64,000 nucleotides of DNA from JAJOKK01 sp965370555. Lineage in GTDB: Bacteria; Bipolaricaulota; Bipolaricaulia; UBA7950; UBA9294. The stretch lies in the NCBI GenBank assembly GCA_965370555.1, contig CBDUVB010000006.1:6875-70874 (forward strand), written 5' to 3'. The notes under the pieces were generated by a model. It was not told the DNA's origin. It did not search any database and worked only from the letters and a program-made list of their open reading frames with translations. Below are positions 8,482 through 16,555 of the stretch, piece by piece; the stretch's first letter is position 1; the number at the start of each line of letters is the position of its first letter. The translations under genes and the position numbers were made by a program.

Positions 8482-9228
8482 ATGACTATCAACGCCACAA
8501 TGATCGAGGAGAGAAGAGAGTTTCTGGCGAGTAGCTTCCCCTCTCTAGAACCAGCAGAAATCGATGAATTACAGCGTATATCCCTTGCGGTTAACTATGA
8601 TAAAGGAGAGCTCATCGCTCAAGAGGGATCTTATGCTGCCGGAGTATATATCGTACAATCCGGGCTCGTCTCGATCGGCAAGTACGCGAGCAAAGGCTGG
8701 GAGAAACGCACTCTCCGGTTCCTGGCGATCGGTGAGATGTTCGGCTTGGAGACGGTCTTTCTAGAACGGGAACCAGTTAATGTGCAGTTTGCAAAAGCGC
8801 TCATGGAATCCTCTTTAGTCTTCTTCGAGCGATCGAATATTCTTGCCTTTAGTAAGACTCATCCCCGTCTGTTTGCAGATCTATGCCGGTGGCTTTCTCG
8901 CGAGGTGATAATGCTCGAATTCAAGCTCACCCGCGAGACAATTGAATCGATCGACCGCAACCTGGCTCTTCTCCTCATAGCATTGACCAATAAGTACGGG
9001 AAGAAGGAGGGGACAAGCCTTGTCCTCAATCTGCCAGTCTCCCGTCAGACCCTGGCCGAGATGATCGGAGTATCTATTGAAACCTTAATGCGCGCGCTTA
9101 AGCGGTTCCGAGAGAGAGGTTTGATTGAAACAGCACAGAGCCGAATTATCGTCACCGATCTGGAGGGTCTGAAAGAGAGAGCCCGCATTACATCGTTTTA
9201 CCTATCCATCATTGAGGAGACCCTCTAG
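8482..9228 (+). CDS. Crp/Fnr-family transcriptional regulator
   Basis: The 248-residue protein has an N-terminal cyclic-nucleotide-binding-like beta-roll (about 15-130) and a C-terminal winged helix (about 165-235), where SRQTLAEMIGVSIETLMRAL is the recognition-helix region. No FNR-type cysteine cluster is visible, so an iron-sulphur oxygen sensor is unlikely; the ligand is unknown. The gene sits just after the gdhA terminator, is convergent with a second Crp-like gene (the two ends overlap by 4 bases), and lies upstream of the second gdh. Regulation of one or both gdh genes is an inference from position only. Confidence 0.88.
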   Translation: MTINATMIEERREFLASSFPSLEPAEIDELQRISLAVNYDKGELIAQEGSYAAGVYIVQSGLVSIGKYASKGWEKRTLRFLAIGEMFGLETVFLEREPVNVQFAKALMESSLVFFERSNILAFSKTHPRLFADLCRWLSREVIMLEFKLTRETIESIDRNLALLLIALTNKYGKKEGTSLVLNLPVSRQTLAEMIGVSIETLMRALKRFRERGLIETAQSRIIVTDLEGLKERARITSFYLSIIEETL

Positions 9229-9914
9229 AGCACTTGACTCGTGTCGGCCAGCCAGAGGTGCAATGCTTCTGGAGAGAGGTTGATCGGTGTCTCTGAAGAT
9301 GAGACTCCAGGGAGTGAAGTGATTATGCGAATTGCTTTGGCGTTTGATAGTCCAAATAAGCGCGCGAGAATCATTGGTGTGACCTTTGGAGGGAGAAGGA
9401 TGTTCCCGTTTTCCGTCCTCTGTCCATATTCGTCTGCTAACTTGAGGAGCAGGTTGCACATTCGTTCTTCGATCGATGCACGACCTGAATATGTAGGCTG
9501 TTGCTTTAGGGAGTAAAAACGCTTAGCTAAACCCTGTAGACAATGGCGTTTGACCTCGTCCTCTTCTCCAAGTATCTCCAGAAACAACTCCCGCTCAAAG
9601 AAGAACAGACTGGTTTCAGTGACAGCACGGGCACAACTAAGGTGAAGATCGGAGGGAGGATCTAATAGAATCTCCAATCCTACGAGGTTGCCCGGTCCAA
9701 GGATCTCCGGGAGAGGGAGTTGGAGGGGATTGCCTGAAGATGTGCACTGATCGCTCACCAGCCCATCGGCTATAAGATAGGATCCGGCTGCGTAAGTCCC
9801 TGCCTGGTAGATCAGTTCGCCCTGCGGATAGCGAACGTGAAGAGGAGAATAAGTCTCGCTGATCCTGTTCCAGTCAACTTGCTCAGTCATCCTTTTCTGG
9901 CTTGTGTTTTTCAT
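9225..9914 (-). CDS. Crp/Fnr-like regulator, divergent from the second gdh
   Basis: The 229-residue protein has a recognisable cNMP-binding beta-roll (YPQGELIYQAGTYAAGSYLI through SLFFFERELFLEIL) resembling the neighbouring regulator at 8482. Its C-terminal DNA-binding domain is much less conserved: the expected helix-turn-helix appears as PMILARLFGLSNAKAIRIIT and the wing is short. It may be a diverged paralogue. AGGGGAG precedes the ATG. It is transcribed away from the second gdh gene, so control of that promoter is plausible but unproven. Confidence 0.8.
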   Translation of the reverse strand: MKNTSQKRMTEQVDWNRISETYSPLHVRYPQGELIYQAGTYAAGSYLIADGLVSDQCTSSGNPLQLPLPEILGPGNLVGLEILLDPPSDLHLSCARAVTETSLFFFERELFLEILGEEDEVKRHCLQGLAKRFYSLKQQPTYSGRASIEERMCNLLLKLADEYGQRTENGNILLPPKVTPMILARLFGLSNAKAIRIITSLPGVSSSETPINLSPEALHLWLADTSQVL

Positions 9915-9927
9915 GCTCCCCTAGATG

Positions 9928-9956
9928 ATTCTACTACCACGCTTTGCCCCCACCAA
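9928..9956 (-). promoter_or_regulatory. Promoter of the minus-strand Crp-like gene
   Basis: On the minus strand TTGGTG (9951-9956) and TAGAAT (9928-9933) are separated by 17 bases, just upstream of the ribosome binding site of the gene starting at 9914. The remaining sequence to 10241 is non-coding leader for the divergent gdh gene; the motif AGGG-CATA-CCCT near 10034 is a possible operator half-site pair. Confidence 0.5.
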
Positions 9957-10241
9957 TGTGAGGCGACAGGAAAGATAGAGGTATATATACAGGATGAGAG
10001 GGCGCATAGACCCGATTCTCGATTTTCAAACGACAGGGCATACCCTATCATTTAGCCATTCTTTCCTGCCGTGGTTATGCAGATAAACTGTGAAAAAGAC
10101 AGGCCGTTTTCTCTACTTTATCAGGTCGAAATTCCGTCTTCTCTTAGGAGTGTAGGTGCAAAAATGAACTCGTGCCCCTGTCTCTTACCCTACCAGCGAC
10201 ACGGGTCGTCTGCTACCCTTCTGCTCGGAGGTGGACGCCTT

Positions 10242-11546
10242 ATGGCACTTAACAAAACGATAGAGACCGTGCAAGAACGGTCATTAGGAACCCAAGTCAA
10301 CCCTTTTCATATGCTGCTACAGCAGTTGGATCTGACACGTGAACATACCGGTATTCCCAGCGGGATCTGGGAGATCCTGCGCCAGCCTGAGCGTGCGCTC
10401 GAGGTGAGCGTACCGATCACGCGCGACGATGGGGAGATAGAGGTGCTAACCGGTTATCGAGTTCAGTACAACAGCGCACGTGGCCCCTGCAAAGGGGGTA
10501 TTCGCTACCATGCCGGGGTTACACTCGATGAGGTAAAGGCGTTAGCAGGGTGGATGACATTGAAGTGCGCGGTGGTGAACATCCCGTATGGTGGGAGCAA
10601 GGGAGGGATCGCTTGTGACCCGACGCGCTTCTCCGAACGGGAGATCGAACGGGTCACCCGTTGCTACACCGCTCGCATTCTCCCCCTCATCGGGCCAAAA
10701 CAGGACATCCCCGCACCAGACGTCAACACAAACGCCTCGGTTATGAACTGGATCGTAGATACCGCCAGCACGCTGCGGGGTGAAGCGCTTCCCGGCATCG
10801 TGACGGGGAAGTCGCTCGAACTCGGAGGTGCGCTTGGACGACGAGAGGCGACCGGACGTGGGGTGATGTTCACCACCATGGGCGTCCTACAGCGACTCGG
10901 GATCGATATCACGCAGGCTCGCATCGCAATCCAGGGATTCGGTAACGTCGGATCTATCGCGGCGCAGCTCCTGACCGATCAGGGAGCCAAGGTAGTAGGG
11001 ATCAGCGATGTCTCTGGCGGTTATTACTGCCCAACCGGATTTGATATCAACGATGTCCTTCGCTACGTAGAAACCTCGCCCGGACATCTCCTTGCCGGTT
11101 ACAGCGTTCCTGGGATGGAAGAAATCACAAACGATGAACTACTCACCCTTGATGTCGATGTGCTGATACCTGCCGCATTGGAGGCACAGATTACCTCGCG
11201 GAACGCAGCAGATGTCAAGGCAAAGGTCATTGTGGAAGGGGCGAATGGCCCCACCACCCCTGAGGCAGACCTTATCCTCGCTGAAAAGGGAGCCGTTATC
11301 GTCCCCGATATCCTTGCGAACGCAGGAGGGGTTGTCTGCTCGTACTTCGAATGGGTACAGAACATTCAATGCTTCGCTTGGGAGGAGAAGGAGACTAACC
11401 AACGACTCGGTCGAATCATGCAGCGTGCGATAGCTGAGGTGTGGGATCTATCCACCGAACGCCAGATCTCCTTACGGTTGGCCGCATTCGTACTCGGCGT
11501 GGAGCGCGTAGCGCAAGCGACCAGCCTGCGCGGCGTCTTCCTGTAA
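10242..11546 (+). CDS. Glutamate dehydrogenase, second paralogue
   Basis: This second hexameric-type glutamate dehydrogenase is 434 residues from the ATG at 10242. I chose that start because GGAGGTGG sits seven bases upstream; the longer open frame back to 10071 encodes nothing family-like. The catalytic segment PYGGSKGGI, the Rossmann turn IQGFGNVGS and GANGPTTPEAD are all present. It resembles the first copy along its length but keeps the canonical GFGNVG turn. Two copies may differ in coenzyme or direction (assimilation versus amino-acid fermentation). The nucleotidyltransferase gene follows within 30 bases. Confidence 0.95.
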   Translation: MALNKTIETVQERSLGTQVNPFHMLLQQLDLTREHTGIPSGIWEILRQPERALEVSVPITRDDGEIEVLTGYRVQYNSARGPCKGGIRYHAGVTLDEVKALAGWMTLKCAVVNIPYGGSKGGIACDPTRFSEREIERVTRCYTARILPLIGPKQDIPAPDVNTNASVMNWIVDTASTLRGEALPGIVTGKSLELGGALGRREATGRGVMFTTMGVLQRLGIDITQARIAIQGFGNVGSIAAQLLTDQGAKVVGISDVSGGYYCPTGFDINDVLRYVETSPGHLLAGYSVPGMEEITNDELLTLDVDVLIPAALEAQITSRNAADVKAKVIVEGANGPTTPEADLILAEKGAVIVPDILANAGGVVCSYFEWVQNIQCFAWEEKETNQRLGRIMQRAIAEVWDLSTERQISLRLAAFVLGVERVAQATSLRGVFL

Positions 11547-11572
11547 CGCAATCGGAAAGACCGGAGATGAGG

Positions 11573-12139
11573 ATGAGCTTCAACACCCCGAGTGGCCTAC
11601 TCGCCGCAGAGCTCGAAGCCGAAGTGCTGCTCGATCGCGCACTGATGTTCTGTGCCGATCGGATGCATAGATCGGGGGACCAAGTGGTCCAGGCACTACG
11701 GGAAGGTGAACCGGAAGTTCATAGCACATTCAGATATGCTGTCGCCAAGGGTTTAGGAGGTTATCTCGGCAACCTCGGATGCGATTTCCGTGCTTTCTAC
11801 CTGTACGGAAGCGCGATGAACGGCGAGGCAGGAATCGCTTCGGACATCGATCTGATCATTGTAGTCGAGCACAAACTGGACCAAGTACGCCGTTTGTTAC
11901 AGCGGTTGGATCTAGCACTAGTGACATCCTACAGGTCGCTGCTTGGATTGACCTCTGGTCCAGTTACACTCCTCGATGTTCACCTCGTGGATGTTGAAGA
12001 AAGAAAAATGCGCCATGGCTACGGAGCTGTCCTCTGTTCATCGGAGACAAGTCCCGTCTGTCTGTGGCGTTTATCTCCTAAAGTCTCGGGGCCCCTGTTG
12101 GTTAGGGGGCCCCGGTCTGTTTTCAACGTGCGTGGATGA
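11573..12139 (+). CDS. Nucleotidyltransferase-fold protein whose 3' end runs through a terminator
   Basis: The 188-residue frame contains the polymerase-beta-like nucleotidyltransferase signature GSAMNGEAGIASDIDLIIVV near residues 80-100, with the two metal-binding aspartates of the GS...DxD motif. The ATG at 11573 follows GGAG by six bases; ATG 11567 is an alternative two codons longer. The last 20 or so codons cross a strong terminator hairpin and encode a nonsense-like tail, so the native C-terminus may be lost. Substrate is unknown. It lies close behind the second gdh and may be cotranscribed with it. Confidence 0.65.
   Translation: MSFNTPSGLLAAELEAEVLLDRALMFCADRMHRSGDQVVQALREGEPEVHSTFRYAVAKGLGGYLGNLGCDFRAFYLYGSAMNGEAGIASDIDLIIVVEHKLDQVRRLLQRLDLALVTSYRSLLGLTSGPVTLLDVHLVDVEERKMRHGYGAVLCSSETSPVCLWRLSPKVSGPLLVRGPRSVFNVRG
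12087..12125 (+). terminator. GC-rich intrinsic terminator overlapping gene ends
   Basis: CGGGGCCCC at 12087-12095 pairs perfectly with GGGGCCCCG at 12106-12114 and is followed by GTCTGTTTTC. It sits between convergent genes, but inside the 3' end of the plus-strand nucleotidyltransferase frame. Confidence 0.88.
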
Positions 12140-13103
12140 AGAACTGCTTCATCTCCTCTGGATGATAAAGATCAAACTGCACCAGGCTCAGCACGTCAAG
12201 GTGTGTCTGACTACCTGGGTTAACACAGCGGGTCCGCCCGAGATCGACCTTATAATCCCCAGTGACAACGGATTCGTGGCAGTGTCCTGATAGAGCGAGG
12301 TAGGGTTGAACACGCTCAATGAACCGCCTTATCTCCACACTCCCTACATGATCAGAGAGGGAGAGGTAATCGTACCGTCCGCGTGGTGTGGTCCAATCGA
12401 GAGGTGTGTTGTAGGGAGGTGCATGGAACAGGTGAATCGTCTGAGCGGGATTGTACGATATCTCCTCGTCCGTCCGTGCGTTTCTTCTGAGGTAGGCTTC
12501 GAAATCCTCAAGGTCGTCAGCGATCGTTGAGAGGTGCCCTCTTGCATCGGTAGTGATCCCCATCTCGTAGATATCCATGGTGGAATCCATTCCCATCGGA
12601 CGCAACTTGACTCGATTCTCGTATTTCACCCAGTCCATCAGTAAATGGCCACCCGGAGGAACGTAGGGGTAGCCCGCTACCCACAACCGAGGGACTTCGC
12701 CTGGAAAGAAGGCCTGCTTCTGGTGTGAGTCCCGCAGTGCGACCAACCGGTCATTCAACAGATGGAAGTTTGGCATCTCCTTGTCGAAACCCTCTAACAA
12801 CGGTTCATTCGCTCGGCGGTCATCATTCCCCATGATCACATACACATCGGCGTGCCTATGATCGAGCAAGAAACTGGAGCAAAGGGGAATAAACTGTTCG
12901 ATAAAGAACTCTTTCTGCAGAACCACCCCTTGATCCTCGCTTCTGCGATCTCCTGCCCCTTTAAGGTGGCCTCGGAGGGAATTCGGGGCAAGATCACCGG
13001 TGATAAAGATCGAGGTAAGTTTCCACAGGTCAGCCACCCGAAACAGAAGTTCATAGAGGAGTATGTTCCCGTGCAGATCAGTCACAGTAACAGATTGCAT
13101 CAT
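12123..13103 (-). CDS. Calcineurin-like metallophosphoesterase
   Basis: The 326-residue protein carries the metal-binding motifs of the superfamily in order: DLHG near residue 9, GDLAPN near 37, GNDDRR near 105 (the GNH[DE] block with Asp replacing His), HAPPYN near 225, and SGHCHE near 270 (GHxH). It would be a soluble dinuclear-metal phosphoesterase; the natural substrate cannot be told. Two adjacent ATG codons (13103 and 13100) follow AAAGGATC. The GNDD variant in place of GNHE/GNHD is seen in some subfamilies. The 3' end abuts the terminator shared with the convergent nucleotidyltransferase. Confidence 0.88.
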   Translation of the reverse strand: MMQSVTVTDLHGNILLYELLFRVADLWKLTSIFITGDLAPNSLRGHLKGAGDRRSEDQGVVLQKEFFIEQFIPLCSSFLLDHRHADVYVIMGNDDRRANEPLLEGFDKEMPNFHLLNDRLVALRDSHQKQAFFPGEVPRLWVAGYPYVPPGGHLLMDWVKYENRVKLRPMGMDSTMDIYEMGITTDARGHLSTIADDLEDFEAYLRRNARTDEEISYNPAQTIHLFHAPPYNTPLDWTTPRGRYDYLSLSDHVGSVEIRRFIERVQPYLALSGHCHESVVTGDYKVDLGRTRCVNPGSQTHLDVLSLVQFDLYHPEEMKQFFIHAR

Positions 13104-13136
13104 GATCCTTTCAGGGTATCCCCCAATCCGCCGATG

Positions 13137-13439
13137 TCAAGTAAAGATCCTTCGCCCTCCCCTATCGTGTTGTCGGTTGAACTGCTGTGCGTATACATAG
13201 TTCAGCTCTCGCATTCCTTGGGATAGATTGGCATTCGGGATTTCAAGAAGCAAGCGATAATGGTTATCCATCAGGCAATACGCGTGACACAGCCACTTAT
13301 GCCGATTCACAACCGCCGCAAGGAGATCCAGGAATACCCTTCTATTCGCATCATTGAGAAAGATCGATTGCTTGGCGTTTCCCCGCGAGGCAATGTGGTA
13401 TACTGCACTAGGATATTCTATGCGTGAGGGCCGTGCCAT
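13137..13439 (-). pseudogene. Truncated REP-associated tyrosine transposase (RAYT, IS200-like)
   Basis: About 100 residues match the N-terminal half of RAYT/Y1 transposases: SRIEYPSAVYHIASRGN, YCLMDNHYRLLLE, and a Tyr-containing helix ending NRQHDRGGRR. Intact members are about twice as long and continue GHLFQGRY after this point; here the frame ends at once. The usual HxH (HUH) metal motif, e.g. NHYHLL, reads NHYRLL, so a catalytic His is missing. Both changes indicate a dead remnant. No flanking REP hairpins or target duplications were recognised. Confidence 0.85.
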
Positions 13440-13485
13440 GAGAGGATACTCCAGAGATGCGATTTACAAATCAAGATGCGACCCC

Positions 13486-13626
13486 TTGGTTTTTCATAGG
13501 CGCGGAGAGATCTACGTGGCGGATCTAAGTCCGGTACGAGGGCATGAACAAGGAGGAACTCGTCCGGTTCTCGTCATCCGCATATTCGCACCAAGCTGCG
13601 GGGTATCCAGCGGAGAACTCCTGTAA
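13486..13626 (+). pseudogene. MazF/PemK toxin remnant
   Basis: The frame here reads RRGEIYVADLSPVRGHEQGGTRPVLVI, the unmistakable N-terminal beta-strands of MazF-family endoribonucleases, then becomes unrelated sequence and stops at 13626. Only about 30 of roughly 110 residues remain. The downstream sensor-kinase start lies immediately after. No antitoxin gene is adjacent. Together with the opposing RAYT fragment it marks a deletion scar. Confidence 0.75.
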
Positions 13627-13648
13627 ACGAACGGAGATGATCGGGAAT

Positions 13649-16405
13649 ATGAAGAGACATTCATTGCTCGCGGCACTCATCGCCCTGCTTTGCATCTTCA
13701 GTCTTTCCATCGCCATCCTCGCCGATGAGCCGCTCACAGTCAGGGTCGGCGCCTTCGAGAATCCCCCAAAGATCTTCACCGACGAGAGCGGGACATTCTC
13801 CGGTTTCTGGCCGGATCTGGTTAACTACATCGCTTCCCAGGAAGGTTGGCAGATAGAATGGGTGCACGGCACGTGGACTCAATGCCTGGAAAAGCTAGAA
13901 CGAAACGAGATCGATGTCCTGCCCGATACCGGCTTCACAGAGCCGCGTGCAGAGAAATTTGCGTTTTCGAGTGAAACGGTCCTTCTGAGCTGGTCAAGGT
14001 TGTGTGCGCGCCGGGGAGCAGATATCGATTCCGTCCTCGACCTCGAAAGGACAAGGATCGGAGCCCTCGCCGGGAGCTTCAATCTGGATGGACCAAAGGG
14101 CATCCGCGACATCTGCAGTGGGTTCGAGATCGGCTGCACGTTTGTCGAGATGGATAGCTACACCGAGGTCTTCGAAGCATTGGAAGACGGCAGCATCGAC
14201 GCAGGAGTGACCAATAAGGACTTCGGTAACAAATACGAAGATCAGTACAAGATCGAGAAGACACCGATAATCTTTCAGCCGGCGCGGATGCAGTTTGCGT
14301 TCACGCAAGATTCCGACTTAACACCGTATCTGATTGAAAGAATTGATTACCATATAAAGGAACTAAAGAAGGATGAAAATTCCATTTACTACCAATCGTT
14401 GGAGAAATGGCTCGGAGTCACCCCTGGCGAGAAACCTGTTATGCCTGCGTGGGTGGGACTGGTGGTAATCGGCATCGGAGCACTGGTATTGCTGCTTGTG
14501 GGAGGAACCTTCGTCCTGAGATTTCAAGTCAAAGAGAAGACAAGAGCACTAAAGCAGGAGATCGACGATCACAAGAAAGCGGAAGAGAGAATCGAACACC
14601 TGAATCTCGTACTGCGGGCCATCCGCAACGTCAACCAACTGATCACAAAGGAAAAAGACCGCGACCGTCTGCTTCAAGGTGCTTGCGACAATCTGATCGG
14701 AACTCGTGGCTATCACCACGCATGTATTGCGATCATTGATGAAGCAGGCGGATTCATAACTGCGGTCGAAGCAGGCTTGGGAAGCAGATTATTGCCGCTA
14801 GTTGAGCAGCTAGAACAGGGCGAGTGGCCTGAGTGTATGCAACGCGCATTAACGCAATCGGAGCCTGTCGTGACAGAAGATCCATCTTCCACACGCATAG
14901 GCTGTCCATCGAACGAGGAAGATGCGGGCAGAGGAACACTGACCGTGCGATTGAATCATGAGGGAAAGGTCTACGGCATGGTCTCCGCTTCTGTACCCAG
15001 AGAGAGCATCGCGGACGAAGAAAAGCAAGGGTTGTTCAAAGAAGTCGCCGATGACATCGCTTGCGCCCTGCATAATATTGAAATGGAAGAGAAACGGGTG
15101 CGGGCGGAAGAGGCGCTGCGCAAAAGCGATCGGGCGCTCAGGGCACTCAGCGGGTGCAACCAAATCATTGTTCGAGTCACGGAAGAGGCAAAACTGTTGT
15201 CCGAGATCTGCCGCATTATCGTGGAAGTGGGTCAGTATCCTCTGGCCTGGGTCGGTTTCGCGGAGCAGGACGAAGAGAAGACGGTCCGTCCGGTGGCACA
15301 GGCGGGATTTGAGGAAGTGTATCTCGACACCGTGAACATCACCTGGGCCGACACGGAACGAGGCCACGGGCCCACCGGCACTGCCATTCGCACAGGCGAG
15401 GTCAGTATTGCCCAAAATATCCTGACCGATCCCAACTGTGTCCCTTGGCGCGCGGAGGCTACGAAACATGGCTATGTCTCATTACTTGCGCTTCCCTTGC
15501 ACTTGGGCGACCACGTCTCGGGCGGACTGAGCATCTTCGCATCTGAACCAGACGCCTTTGATGAGGAAGAAGTGAAACTGCTGACGGAGCTGTCAGAGGA
15601 TTTGGCGTATGGGATTAGGGCGCTGCGCAGTCGCGCAGAGCGCAGGAAGGCGGAAGAGGAGAAAGAAAGGATGGAAGCGCAGCTTCGCCAGAGCCAAAAG
15701 CTGGAGTCAATTGGAACACTGGCAAGCGGCGTCGCGCACGAAATCAATAATCCGGTGACCGGGATCATCAACTATGCCGATCTGATCGAGAGCCGAGTTG
15801 AGGACGATCGTTTGAGGGAGTTCGCCGCCGGGATCATCAAGGAAGGGAATCGGGTAGCGGAGATAGTCAAGAGCCTCCTCTACTTCTCCCGCCAGGAGAA
15901 ACAGAGCCATAGCCCGGCACGGATGGAGGACATCATCAACGCTTCCCTCACGCTGATTGGTGCCGTATTGCGCAAGGATCAGATCACAGTTGAGAAGGAG
16001 ATTGCGCCGGATCTTCCCCAGGTGCGTTGTCGCAGCCAGCAGATTCAACAGGTAATCATTAACCTCCTCACCAACGCCAGAGACGCGCTCAACCAACGCT
16101 ATGAAGCGTATCACGAGGACAAGCTGATTAAGATCCGGGTTCAGCCGTTCGAGGAGGACGGCATCCAATGGATTCGAACGACCGTAGAGGATCACGGCAC
16201 GGGAATCCCGGAGGAGGCCATCGACCGCATATTCGACCCGTTCTTCACCAGCAAGCCGCGCGATGCAGGAACGGGCCTCGGTCTCTCGGTGAGCTACGGG
16301 ATTATCAAGGAGCACCACGGAGAGCTGAGCGTAGAGAGCGAACTGGGCGAGTACACGAGATTTCACATGGATCTGCGGGTGGACAATGGCTGGACGGTGG
16401 AATGA
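13649..16405 (+). CDS. Membrane sensor histidine kinase with periplasmic binding-protein and GAF domains
   Basis: The 918-residue protein starts MKRHSLLAALIALLCIFSLS, a signal peptide; ATG 13637 (four codons earlier) is an alternative. Residues about 25-265 form an SBP_bac_3-type periplasmic sensor (GAFENPPKIFTDESGTFSGFWPDL). A transmembrane helix at about 275-297 is followed by a coiled coil, two GAF-like domains, a HisKA domain whose phospho-accepting His lies in SGVAHEINNP near residue 697, and an HATPase domain with DHGTGIPEEAIDRIFDPFFTS and GTGLGLS. The binding domain suggests sensing of a small solute, perhaps an amino acid; the ligand is unknown. The response regulator at 16556 is the likely partner. 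Confidence 0.93.
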   Translation: MKRHSLLAALIALLCIFSLSIAILADEPLTVRVGAFENPPKIFTDESGTFSGFWPDLVNYIASQEGWQIEWVHGTWTQCLEKLERNEIDVLPDTGFTEPRAEKFAFSSETVLLSWSRLCARRGADIDSVLDLERTRIGALAGSFNLDGPKGIRDICSGFEIGCTFVEMDSYTEVFEALEDGSIDAGVTNKDFGNKYEDQYKIEKTPIIFQPARMQFAFTQDSDLTPYLIERIDYHIKELKKDENSIYYQSLEKWLGVTPGEKPVMPAWVGLVVIGIGALVLLLVGGTFVLRFQVKEKTRALKQEIDDHKKAEERIEHLNLVLRAIRNVNQLITKEKDRDRLLQGACDNLIGTRGYHHACIAIIDEAGGFITAVEAGLGSRLLPLVEQLEQGEWPECMQRALTQSEPVVTEDPSSTRIGCPSNEEDAGRGTLTVRLNHEGKVYGMVSASVPRESIADEEKQGLFKEVADDIACALHNIEMEEKRVRAEEALRKSDRALRALSGCNQIIVRVTEEAKLLSEICRIIVEVGQYPLAWVGFAEQDEEKTVRPVAQAGFEEVYLDTVNITWADTERGHGPTGTAIRTGEVSIAQNILTDPNCVPWRAEATKHGYVSLLALPLHLGDHVSGGLSIFASEPDAFDEEEVKLLTELSEDLAYGIRALRSRAERRKAEEEKERMEAQLRQSQKLESIGTLASGVAHEINNPVTGIINYADLIESRVEDDRLREFAAGIIKEGNRVAEIVKSLLYFSRQEKQSHSPARMEDIINASLTLIGAVLRKDQITVEKEIAPDLPQVRCRSQQIQQVIINLLTNARDALNQRYEAYHEDKLIKIRVQPFEEDGIQWIRTTVEDHGTGIPEEAIDRIFDPFFTSKPRDAGTGLGLSVSYGIIKEHHGELSVESELGEYTRFHMDLRVDNGWTVE

Positions 16406-16420
16406 ACGCGGAGGCCAAGA

Positions 16421-16538
16421 GCATTCTCTCGCAAAGACGCCAAGATCGCAAAGGAAAGCGTTAGAATGGGGAACGAACAAGGACTAGAGGCCTTTCTTGG
16501 CGGCTTGAGTGAGCGTAGCGAACGGGCGAGAGAAATGC
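16421..16538. repeat. Inverted-repeat element with CGCAAAGACGCCAAG-type arm
   Basis: GCATTCTCTCGC at 16421-16432 is mirrored by GCGAGAGAAATGC at 16526-16538 (one extra base). Inside, CGCCAAGA and AAAGG on the left match the complement of TCTTGGCG and CCTTT on the right. The arms resemble the CGCAAAGACGC-type intergenic repeats scattered in many bacterial genomes (recalled, not searched). It separates the kinase from the response regulator and could fold as mRNA. Confidence 0.65.
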
Positions 16539-16555
16539 ACAAGAAAGGAGGAAAC

